Below, one piece after another: positions 35,481-45,864 of a DNA stretch of 64,000 nt (position 1 is its first letter; every line of letters starts with the position of its first letter). The notes under the pieces were generated by a model. It was not told where the DNA came from. It saw nothing but the letters and a program-made list of their open reading frames with translations, and made no database searches. Both the position numbers and the translations under genes were made by a program. Origin of the DNA: Gordius sp. MW1 (lineage: Eukaryota > Nematomorpha > Gordioida > Gordea > Gordiidae); the NCBI GenBank assembly GCA_964036665.1, contig OZ038532.1:21355037-21419036 (forward strand), written 5' to 3'.

Positions 35481-38400
35481 TTATTCAAGTTCAATTTTGA
35501 CGAAAGAAGAATCATCGCTATCACTGTCATCATTTTCACCGACTGGCACCATCTCATTTATAGTCTCCTGACATTCGGGAGATGGCTCAACGGGGCAGAC
35601 TAATTTAACTGCTCGCTTATTTTTCTGTTTCACAATTTTAAATTCACCCTGGTCGTCTTTTGTATCATGATTTGAAGTCTCTAGCGATTCAGGTATTTCC
35701 ACTTCATTTGCTTCCTTAGACAGCAACATTTTTTGCATTAAATGGTCGAAGCGAGCCTCATCAGCCTCTTGTTTCAAGTGAGCCAGGGCTTGGTATTCAT
35801 CGCTCCTCGTGTAAACTTCGATCTATAAAAGAAGAGCAAACAACAAAATGACATGGCAACACAGTTTTATGTGGAGACGATATTTTAGTGAGGAGTTATA
35901 AATTAACCTGGCTCAAAAATTCTTGACCTCCATCGCCTTTGAGGTTCAAACCGGTTACCCGATTAAACAGCTGTTCTGCCGAGTGGAGACCGACAAGATT
36001 TTTCTTGGCGAAAAACTGCGATTAAAAGTTTAAAAAAATGAATGTTCACAATGTCAAAAACAAGTTAAAGACAGCTTATGATTGCTCACATTGATGACGT
36101 TGTGACAATCCCTGTACAAAAACTCCAAAGCCAGCGGATGTATGGGTTCCACAGATTGACCCACGTCTATGAAATAACACATTTCGTCGTGCCATAATAT
36201 ATTGTATTCGCTCAGGTCTGCGTGAACCAGACGGCAGCGCTGGAACAGGGTGACCATGGCCTTTGATCGATTTAAAATTAAAAACTCGTTTGTATATATA
36301 GTAAAGAGGTGATAGGATACGAATTTATGTACTCGCACCGGAGCACATTCCGCTGGTCAATTTTGAAATATATTTTTATAAGAGCTCGAAAAAGGTTTTT
36401 ATGATTATTTAATAATTTGACCACAAAAAATTAACCGCAAAGACCGAGGTTTTTGTGTAATTATTTAGATAGAGAATTTTTTAGGGAACAAAATACATCA
36501 AAATTAAAGATAATAGCGCCATTACTTTGAAAAATATGACAAAAACAGTGAAATCAATAAAAAGCGCCCGAAATTGATTTTGCCCTTTTAAGGTCCATAA
36601 CTTAAAAAGGAGTGGCCCAAAAAGGCAAATTTTTATGAATTATTAAAATATATGAGGCCTAAACCCTAACCAAAAATTATCTAAATCTGAGATGGTGGGT
36701 CAAAAATCGTCTATTTTCACGATTCGACATGGAAGTATATCATTTCGAAAATTTTGAACGACCCCAAAGAGTGACAGTTAGATTAAGTGGTCATAACAAT
36801 ACCTCTACGATTTGGGCGTATGCCATTTCCCATTGGGAGTAAGATAGGGGAGCATCCTTGAGTTTAGGTGCGGGAATGCCATCCCTTCCAATGAATTCCA
36901 TAACTAGCACGTTCTTTTGCAGGGTTACGACTGACGGCACTTTGATACCACCTCTCGCCATCCTGCGCACACAACAAGCCAGATAATAATTCGACTTAAC
37001 ATACGGACCAAAGGTTTTTTGGTCCGTATTTCTTAGTCGGCGTCTAGGCTTAGTCAAAATGTAAAAAACAGACCAGAGCCAACCGTTGTTAGACTTGTGT
37101 AAACCAAAGGTTGACGAAGCAAAACCCAGCCGTTTTTAGGACACTTTATAATAAACACACAATCGGTATATCCATATTCCCATTTCTGCATAACAATATA
37201 TTTAATGCATTCGCTTAAGTTATTGGCTATAATAAATTAAGGTTGTAGGCAATATTTTTGGCATGACCAATCATGTATATATAATTATAGGTCTAAACGG
37301 GTAGGGAAGGCCAGACGGGCCCAAGAAGTTTGATAACGGCCGGGCTTAAAAGTTTTCGAAATGGGTACGGGCGGGCCGACCTGCTAAAAACGGTCCGTTG
37401 CAAATATCTAATATACGTCACCGTTACCCAGCAAATAATTATACAAATGCAGATTAGGTTCCTTGAGGCAATTAATCCATCACATTACCATTTTTGACTA
37501 AAATATACAGAATTGATCTAAGGTAAGGTTGTGATTGTTTCACATTAAATCCAACTAATACCACACACCACCAAACAACTAATAAATTATCATTTCCCAT
37601 TAAAGCTTGATGAAACGAGTGTTGTAAAAACGGCTGGGTTTTGATCGACCATCAATTCTACTAAGACTACCGCGGTCGCTGTTTTTCAATTTTCGACTAA
37701 TCGCCTAGAGGTCGACTAAGGAAAACAGACCAAAGGAACTTTTACTTTAAAAGAACAAAGTTCAAAATAACTACAGCGTTTTCCTTTACTTTTGCACATC
37801 TTAACTCCTTCTTGCACATTAGTAAGAGAAAAAAAGGGTGATCCAACATAGCTTTTGAAAGAAAACCCTCAAGAACGTTCTCTTTCAAACGCCATGATTG
37901 ATCATCTATTCTCTCTCACTAGTGTGCGGGAGGAGAGTCAAAATGTGCAAAAGTAAAGAAAAATGCTGTAAGTTAAGGCATTCTACCCGCCGTAGTATTA
38001 AACGTTAAAAACCAGAAACCAACAACAGACTTTATAAGTCTTAGGGCAACTTACCTCATAAGGTTTCGGACCTCTTTTTCGGCCCACAGCTTGATCAATT
38101 TGCTGGAGCGGGAATGAGGCTTTAGCAAAGACCCGAATTGATAATCGTTTCGCACGTAGAGTTCTCGATTTTTAAAATTGGTCAAGATGGTTTTGTAAAC
38201 TTTCAGAGCACATTCCCTTGGCACTTCGCGCGCCTGCTGGGTCTCATCCATCGTACCCGAACCCCCGGTGGCGTGAAATACGCAAGCCTCCTTGCCAGCA
38301 CTTATGCATCCGTGCACGGATTTCAGAAGGTCCTTATTTATCATCTTGTATATTATGAGCCGAGTTTTGGTGTCCATCGCTTGTTCCTAAAACATAAAAT

Positions 38401-41400
38401 GTCTTTAAAAATTCTTTCGATATAGATTATAGTAACAAATCCTTTCTATTATAAATCCAAAGGCCTATCCAGGGGGGGGGGCTCTAAATCCAAAAACTTA
38501 TTGAAATTTATTTTATGGCTAAAAATTCATAAAATAATCATTTTGATCCCCCCCCCCCCAATTCAAGTGCTGGCTACGCCCATGTATAAATATAAAAAGG
38601 GATGATGAATTGAATAAGAAAGGAATATGCCCATTAGTAATGTAAGGAACATTGATTTTATGATATAATGAATATATATAAGAAAGGAATTTTATTAAGT
38701 CTGGGGGGGGGGGGGGGGGGTGCGAGAACAAAAACAAAACAAAAAAAGGTTATTTATATAATTACTTTTGTATGATTTTACCAACTCGGCTTTGGCTTAC
38801 AATATTAAAACATATAATTGTAGCAATAATATAATCCATAGATAATAATATATAAACCTAATTATAATCATACTATTCTTATTTCATGTATTCAAATATA
38901 TGACATTTTCTGTCATAAAATTGTTTAAAAAAGATTATTTCGTATAAAAAAAACCCAATTTCACAGATATTCACTAATCTACAAATATAAAAAACCAAGA
39001 TGATTTAATAAACATATATTCCAGTAAAATATCCATGGGCTTAGCCAGCATTGGGATTAGAAATGACTTAGGGAGGAACAAAAAGATCATTTTTAAAGAA
39101 ATTCTAGCCATGAAATTTTTGGATTTAGAAGGGAGGCAGCTGCCCCTCCATGCCCCCCCTCCCTGGCTAGGCCCATGAAAATATCTCATACTTTAGCAAT
39201 TGTTAAGAGATATAAGTCTTACGGCCGTGCTCTTTTCCTTGTTTTCATGCAATCTTTGCCTGCGTTTGTCGACACGGATGCAATGTCTTTTGAGAGCATT
39301 GTAAACTGGGTTACCAAATTTGATGCCGTGCCCGTCACAATCTCCAGTATCTATGCCCGGTGGGGCACTCATAAATTTACCCATGTTCTTCTTGCCACAA
39401 ACTTCAGAATCGTGTTTGGTAACCTTTACTTTCTTAAGTTCTTAGCACGCAAATAGAAAATGAAGTGAAGCTTAGTAAAATCATTTATATTTATTATATT
39501 CAAAAATAAACTATTTTTATAGAAAATAAAAGGATGTTTTAATATTAAGATTAATTATAACCAAGCATTAAAATCATTTTTATAAGGTTTCATTACATTA
39601 TGAATAATCTTCATTTTACCTTGCAATTTAAGTTTTGGAGTGGCTAATGATTCTTGGGTTTCGTGGTCGGATTCATCTGAAAGGCTATCGTTTTCTTCAA
39701 TGCTATCATTGTCTGAAAGGGAAGACTCATTTAGATAATCTTCATTAAGAAAATGAGATTTAGCGTAGTCTTGTTCTTGTTTGCGAGCCCATGGATCGAG
39801 AGAACGAAAATTAGCCAGAGATATTTTAACTGAACATAAAAGTTAAAAGAAATGGAAATATATATTTAAATGAAATTTGTATGGTTTAATAATTTATTTG
39901 TAAAAGATGTGAAAATATTTAATAACTCGGGCCTTCGGCCCTCGTGGGAAGGGGGAGAAGGGAATGGAAGAGGGGAAGGGAAGGGGGGACGACTCATCTG
40001 TACTTCGTATAAATGTATCATATTTGCTATGCAATTTATGGGGGAGAAAGGTGGGAAGGGGCGAGAATGCCTATAGGGGGGTATTAAATGCCTAATGATT
40101 AATTAATTATTTATACAAATTTTCCATTATAGGCAAAATGATATAGGCAAAATGTAATATAGGCAAGGGTTAGGGTTAGATTTAGTGTTTGCATCTAGTT
40201 GCGTATTACATTAGTTTTTATTGATTATGGGTCTAACAAACATTATATTATAAAACAACACAATGTTAAGAATTTGTAGAATTGTTGAGAGAAATGTTTT
40301 GTTGAATTTGAACAATTTTTAATTAAAAAAATCAAAAATTTGGCCAATGGTCACTTTTTCTCTATTGGTCAGTACCAACAGATACTCTATAAGTCAATGA
40401 TGGCCAAAAAAATGGAAAAAAAAATTTTGATGCTCACTTTGGCCAATGGTCATTTTTTTCCATTGGTCAGCAGCCAGGACACGGTAAAAGTGGATATAAA
40501 TTCATAAGAGTAAAAAAAACGAAAAAAAAATTTTCAAATCACATTTTGGCCAATGGTCATTTTTTTCCATTGGTCAGCAGCCAGGACACGGTAAAAGTGG
40601 ATATAAATTCATAATAGTCAAAAAAAACGAAAAAAAAGTTTTCGAATCACATTTTGGCCAATGGTCATTTTATTCCATTGGTCAGCAGCCAGCGGACGGC
40701 CAAAAAGTGATAATAGCAATGGTAGGAACAGGAACAATCATAATAGTCAAAAAAAAACGAAAAAAATATTTTCGATTCACATTTTGGCCAATGGTCATTT
40801 TTTCCATCGGTCAGGAGCCAGCGTACGGCCAAAAAGTCATAATAGCAATGGTAGTAACAGGAACAATCATAATAGTCAAAAAAAACGAAAAAATAAACTC
40901 GGATTCACATTTTGGCCAATGGTCATTTTTTTCAGTAGTCAGCAGCCAACGGACGGCCAAAAAGTCTTATTATCAATGATAGTAACAAGAACAATCATAA
41001 GAGTCAAAAAAACCCGGGATTCTAACCCAAAAACTAGTTAAATTGCATAGCAATTAAAAGTAAACAACTTTTATTTATGTTTATTATATAACATTGGTCA
41101 GCAGCCAGCGGACGGCCAAAAAGTCATAATAGCAATGGTAGAAACAGGAACAATCATAATAGTCAAAAAAACGAAAAAAATAATTTCGATTCACATTTTG
41201 GCCAATGGTCATTTTTTTCATTGGTCAGCAGCCAGCGGACGGCCAAAAATTCTTATTATCAATGATAGTAACAAGAACAATCATAAGAGTCAAAAAAACT
41301 CCGGGATTCTAACCCCAAAACTAGTTAAATTGCATAGCAATTAAAAAAGTAAACAACTTTTATTTATGTTTATTATATAACTAGTTAAATTGCATAGCAT

Positions 41401-44073
41401 TAAAAGTAAACAACTTTTATCTATGTTTATTATATAATAGATAATTTAACAAATCTTATATATAACACACCGAGGGAGATAGAGATGAGGGGTGGGGCAC
41501 CTCTTATGCATTAATTTAAAAAATAACACAGCGAGGGAGATAGAGATGAGGGGTGGGGCACCTCTTTCTCATGCATTAATTTAAAAAATCGATAATCTAA
41601 TATACCCAATGCAAATAGATAGGGAGGGTAACGGACAACGGACGGACAACCAAAAAACGAGCCCATAAATTGCATAGCAATTAAAAAAGCAGTTTCCTTG
41701 TAAATTAAAATCCCAAATATATTAAGGCTTGTTATGAATGATGAATTTAACCCATTAAGACCGGACCATAGAAATCCTCGACAGATTTTCATAAAATTTG
41801 GAATTCCTAAGTGATTTTGCACCAATAAAACAAATTTAAAAAAAAATTGAAAAAAAAACTTGTTTACTGCCATTTTTAAGGTGTCGTATATATCATACGG
41901 TAGGACATGATGTCTTAATGGCTGTATAAAACGAACTTTTAACCCTATAACTACTCTACTTTCTGTAAAAGCATAGCTGGAGATAAATTGTTTTAAAGTT
42001 TATTTCAACATTTATAAAAAATAATCACAGAAAATATGAAATAATATTATAAAAGTTATAAAGTATAATATTGAATAAAACAATTTATGTGAAGTCCCAC
42101 GTTGCATTTTGTGCATATAAATTTCACAGACTTGTGACAAACCCCACACCTCCTTTGTGTTGGGTTCTTAGCAGGCCAATGTTCAAGCTTATCGAACCAA
42201 ACCTCGGTATAAACATTGCTGATCCGCTTTGGATATACCGTCCTCAGTCGACAGCAATATCCATTGGGTTTGTTGAAGCACCAAAATTTAAACCCAAATC
42301 TTATGGGCTTACCACGGATAAATTGTTTCAAATGAAATCTACCATAGTAGGGCTCCATGGCCTCATCTAAAGAATATATCATCGGATTAGGCGCAATATA
42401 TTTTTCAAAATTGTTGTTCATATGGTTCATTAAAACATTAACTTTTTTTATGCTTCCAAGTTCCCTGTTAATATTGTTATCAGAAAAGTGTTAATACTTA
42501 AAAATAGTATTGACCTATCTCTTGCCATACAATTAACAATGGCACTATTATTAACATCTGCCTGAGTCTGCCAATATAGTCGCTTTTGTGGCAACTTACA
42601 ATACCCTGATAATAACAACACACCTAGCAGTTTATAAATTTCATCACATGAAACATTAAAAGTTTCATCACTATACTTATATTTAGCATATATTTCACTT
42701 TCTCTACATATAATCTCTATTAAACTTGGATCCCAAAATAGTTGGAACACTTGTAAAGGTGTCAGGGCATCTCTTTGTATAAAAGTCAATATGTTTGCAA
42801 CATTTTCTTTAATATTTTGAATTTTAAATTTTGTATGTTCATTAATTTCTGGCATAAGATTTATTGGACTCCAAGATAAGAGTTTTTGTTTTTTTGAAGG
42901 ATTGTCATTTTTATAATTTGGGATAGGAAAATAACATTTCTGTAGTTAATTGAATTACTTCATTATCTATATCTCTTATTAAAACTTCAGTTTTTCTTGA
43001 TAGGACCCCAGGTCCTAACTTATGAGGATCATTAATCAAAACTTCATTTTCATCCTCTGAAATTTCATCTTTATCAGAATCAAGATAGTCTGGAGGTGGA
43101 ACCAAGGCCAGATCAATTTGTTGAACATTGCTCAATAAGGTGGTATTAGATTCCAATAGAGTAAGCACTTCTTCTGTATTCAAAGGCCTACGGTATGATA
43201 TATACGACACTCAATTTTAAAGACATATTTTAATATTAAAGTCTTATAAATTTTATATAAAAAACATATCATTTTAAAGAGAAATTTTTATAGTTTAATA
43301 ATATATCAAATTAAATTAATTAAATATTGTTTATATAAAACTTTATTAACAAATACTTACGGAAGGTTCTGTTTTTTTGAATTTCTAGAATTACACTTGC
43401 TTTTACGAGTTAAAGAAGGCATTGAATAAGGAAACACAATAAAAATGATCCACCAGGAAGGTAGATCACATTTTAAGCTTCAATAAAAACTATGTTTGAT
43501 AATATCTAAGGGCCATTAAGTATTAAAATTTTAGACTAAAAATGGTCTATTTTGCGTATGATAAATACGACGGTAGGTCTAAATGGGTTAAAATAAACTA
43601 GAAGTCTTAAAATTGATAATCAATATGTTTTATTAAATATTAAATTTTTAAAAAAGTTAGTTGAAATTAAACCAATGGTTTTAAGTAATAAAAAATAATG
43701 TTTTCAATTCATTCTCTCAAAACATCAATCTGTAAAAATTTAAGTACCTTTACTACTTTTATTTATATTCTTTTCCTGGAGGGATATTAGGTCATCATAC
43801 TCCAAATCAAACTCATGTTGAAGAATTTGTGCTAAAAGCAAATCATCCACTTCGTCTGAATTTGGCTCTTCTATATTAAGGTTTCTAACAAAATTAATTA
43901 AAGATTTCAAAATATATTTACTTTTTATTATCGCTAAAAAGTTTTCCATCGTCGTTTTGTAAGGTTTCATTTACAGTAAGCTGCTCAATAAGTTGTTCTG
44001 ACATAATCTCGGTTAGATGGCAAACCAAGGGTGCTGAAACCGGTGTCCAAGCAGATTTACAATCTGCCATCAT
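35481..44073 (-). CDS. RIOK3: Serine/threonine-protein kinase RIO3, 9 exons
   Basis: Atypical RIO kinase linked to 18S rRNA/40S maturation and, in vertebrates, innate signalling. Exons: 44073-43922, 43884-43748, 39829-39620, 39440-39223, 38386-38055, 36962-36803, 36260-36090, 36015-35908 and 35822-35481. All introns are GT-AG, phases match and the sum is 1830 nt (609 aa; vertebrate RIOK3 is about 520). The start is the ATG before [14 protein letters not shown]3-specific N-terminal blocks are [24 protein letters not shown] and [10 protein letters not shown]. The kinase has P-loop [14 protein letters not shown] (265-278), ATP lysine K301 in CALKVYK, catalytic D418 in HADLSEYN and metal-binding D435 in [10 protein letters not shown]. 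The extra C-terminal tail is acidic ([12 protein letters not shown]). Intron 1 is 37 nt. Intron 2 (3.9 kb) holds a minisatellite element and a piggyBac relic; introns 4 and 5 hold MITEs. Confidence 0.95.
37005..37145. mobile_element. ACGGCTGGGTTTTG MITE, copy 2 (RIOK3 intron 5)
   Basis: The right end GCAAAACCCAGCCGTTTTTAG is intact with ACACT after it. The left end is replaced by a small hairpin GGACCAAAGG/TTTTTTGGTCC. Confidence 0.6.
37285..37410. mobile_element. TAGAG-type hAT MITE relic (RIOK3 intron 5)
   Basis: GGTCTAAACGGGTAGGGAAGG, GGCCGGGC and GGGCGGGCCGACC resemble the subterminal GGCCCGG repeats of the 12388 family. Ends are eroded and no TSD was found. Confidence 0.4.
37618..37741. 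mobile_element. ACGGCTGGGTTTTG MITE, copy 3 fragment (RIOK3 intron 5)
   Basis: Left end AGTGTTGTAAAAACGGCTGGG, then CTGTTTTTCAATTTTCGACT and GAGGTCGACTA, as in copy 1. The right half is missing. Confidence 0.6.
37769..37975. mobile_element. Fold-back MITE with about 85-bp arms (RIOK3 intron 5)
   Basis: The left arm starts AACTACAGCGTTTTCCTTTAC and the right arm ends GTAAAGAAAAATGCTGTAAGTT. Arms pair across TTTTGCACAT...ATGTGCAAAA and further inward to GATCCAACAT/GATTGATCAT. About 207 bp, non-coding. No TSD assigned. Confidence 0.7.
38461..38584 (-). mobile_element. GGCGTAGCC MITE, copy 6 (RIOK3 intron 4)
   Basis: TATCCAGGGGGGGGGG at the left, ATGGCTAAAAATTCATAAAAT in the middle and GCTGGCTACGCCCATG at the right. 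Confidence 0.75.
39034..39177 (+). mobile_element. GGCGTAGCC MITE, copy 7 (RIOK3 intron 4)
   Basis: CATGGGCTTAGCCAGCATTGG to CCCTGGCTAGGCCCATG; nearly full length. Its right end is only about 45 bp past the donor side of RIOK3 exon 4. Confidence 0.8.
39925..41682 (+). mobile_element. Minisatellite-bearing element with hairpin ends, copy 2 (RIOK3 intron 2)
   Basis: Same start ACTCGGGCCTTCGGCCCTCG and end AATTGCATAGCAATT as the copy at 33442-35003. The GGCCAATGGTCATTTT tandem array covers 40335-40990 and 41095-41290. Extra internal duplications near the 3' end include three copies of ACTAGTTAAATTGCATAGC with TAAACAACTTTTAT (41032-41440). A 60-bp tandem pair around GGGAGATAGAGATGAGGGG lies at 41470-41590. 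It is antisense to RIOK3. Confidence 0.75.
41751..43587 (-). mobile_element. piggyBac element, internally deleted (RIOK3 intron 2)
   Basis: Termini CCCATTAAGACC and GGTCTAAATGGG form the TIR, each flanked by the TTAA target duplication (41747-41750 and 43588-43591). Subterminal sequences around GTCGTAT-ATATCATACG are mirrored at the other end. Exact TTAA insertion is the family hallmark. Same strand as RIOK3. Confidence 0.9.
42056..43210 (-). pseudogene. piggyBac transposase, internal deletion
   Basis: Three minus-strand pieces in different frames: an acidic N-terminus (43210-42911), the [19 protein letters not shown] and [18 protein letters not shown] region (42855-42448), and a C-terminal part (42430-42056). 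The last has [30 protein letters not shown] and the Cys-rich end [17 protein letters not shown]. The stretch between RNase-H-fold aspartates is partly deleted, so catalysis is lost. Confidence 0.85.
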
Positions 44074-44779
44074 TATGACAAAAAAATCAGCTGTGAATGA
44101 CGCTTTATTCCTAATTGTACATAGACATATTGTCTCATTGCATCATTTTATTGACCTTATCATTAACGGGTTTTATTGTTAATGCCAACGCCACTCTGTC
44201 ATTATTTAGTGCTTGTTCTTACATTGGTATAAGACATACAAGTCACTTGTAACTTGTGAGTGTCTTAATAATATTAATACCTTTTGTCGAGTCTTTTAAA
44301 GCCTTAAATGTGATTTATCAAAGCAATTCCATAAGAGAAATTTGTTGTCTGTTTATTTTCTGGCAAAAAATATAAGCTAATTGATATTAATTACATACAT
44401 GTTACCTTTGTTGAATCTGTCTTAGATTTATAATTTATCTAATCTAAACATAATTAAAATAAAATCAATACTGTATTGAAACACGACTATCCTCTGCAAA
44501 CAATTAAATCAGATTACAAATTTTAACTAAAAATAAGACCTTATGAAAAATTAGAATATATAAACAAACTAATATGAAATTTAGAATATTTGTAATTATG
44601 TTATAGCATTACAAATATAACTCAAATAATAAATGAAGCTGTTAAGAAAATGTGCCTGTTAAAATGTGTGTCTTTGAGTTTAGCCATTAAATTAATAAAT
44701 ACAAATGATTTTTGCATTTAAATCCTGTATAGGTATATTTATATAATTTTCTTAACTATCAATTGGCAACTAGAAATAT
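44074..44779. other. RIOK3 upstream region
   Basis: AT-rich 700-bp interval between the RIOK3 start codon and a plus-strand frame. It is probably the RIOK3 promoter region. No TATA box or other control element can be named with confidence. Confidence 0.4.
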
Positions 44780-45040
44780 TTGCAAGAGAAATTTAAAGAC
44801 AAATTATCAACAGCTTCATATATTTTCGCCATTTCAGATCCCCAGATTATACTTACACTCTTTGTTGGTGTCGTATCCACGGGACAAAAAATGTCCGTAC
44901 TATCCTGGCCAACCCCTGATTGTCCCCGCCCTGGTAGTCCTTTTTTGGATTGTGTTCTATTTAGGTCTGAGGGTTATAAATCACTAAGATTAGTTACTGT
45001 CAACAGTTCTCTTGTTCTAAATAGTTTAGGAAAAGGTTAA
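44780..45040 (+). CDS. Unidentified open frame, possible exon
   Basis: The 86-codon frame reads SDPQIILTLFVGVVSTGQ, then LSWPTPDCPRPGSPFLDCVL and ends LNSLGKG-stop. Its amino-acid make-up is protein-like and it lies head-to-head with RIOK3 about 700 bp away. No clear acceptor or start is resolved and I do not recognise the family. It may be an exon of a divergent gene. Confidence 0.3.
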   Translation: MQEKFKDKLSTASYIFAISDPQIILTLFVGVVSTGQKMSVLSWPTPDCPRPGSPFLDCVLFRSEGYKSLRLVTVNSSLVLNSLGKG

Positions 45041-45612
45041 GATAAGATCTTTTAAATGAGTAAATGAAGCCATAGAGGCAAAACTGAACCGTAAGGTTTT
45101 TTTGGTTATTCCTTTTAAGGACATATTTTTTGAATGAAGGGGAATGATTTTTGGTAATGGAAATGCTCTAGTTGCGAAGGTATGGTAGTTGCAAAGTTAA
45201 AAGAGGCTTAGGAAGAATGAGAAAGTTGTTGAAAAACCTCTAAGGGAGACACGGATTCCAAAAGGTATAAAGGAAAAAAGACCCATAAAAAATCACTTCT
45301 TTATTTTACCCAAACCTTCAACTTACCCCTTTTTTGTAGTCCCATCAAACTAATTCTACTTCTTTTATTTCCCTCCTAATTTTCCATTACTCCTATTCAA
45401 TAGCCTTTACGAACCCCTACGTTAGAAACAATTAAAATACCTATAAATTTTACCCTTACGCGACATCATCAAAAAAAACCTCCCATTTGAAATACCCCAC
45501 GACAAATATTAATATAGGTCGAGAAAATGTAAGCTATTATTCGTATGGATACAATAATAAAAAGTTGAACCGAAACTAGTATATCGCCTTTATTTGTTCT
45601 TCTAACTTGAAG
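45041..45612. other. No gene recognised
   Basis: Mixed sequence up to the LTR element; no supported feature. Confidence 0.3.
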
Positions 45613-45864
45613 GAAAGTGTTGTAGTCGCTGACTACATTATGAGTAGAAAGCACAGCTGCGCTTGCAAGAGAGTACGGGAAATGTATGCTCTTTGTGGAG
45701 AATGTTGTATCATGGCACACTCACACAAACCCCCCCCCTCATCTTAGTTTGCATATTTATTAAAGTCTGTATACGCGTAGTCCCTTTCCCCCTCCCCATT
45801 GCTCTTACGCATTTTAACTCGGATCTATATACAGACGCGTAGATATACATGTAAATATCCATAC

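Noticed and set aside
42071-42370. Plus-strand 99-codon frame over the piggyBac C-terminus
   Set aside because: Antisense shadow of the transposase remnant.
35481-44073. Assignment as RIOK1 or RIOK2
   Set aside because: The N-terminal LLLAQ...EYDD block, [10 protein letters not shown] and [12 protein letters not shown] / SVEPIHP text are RIOK3 signatures; RIOK2's winged-helix start is absent.
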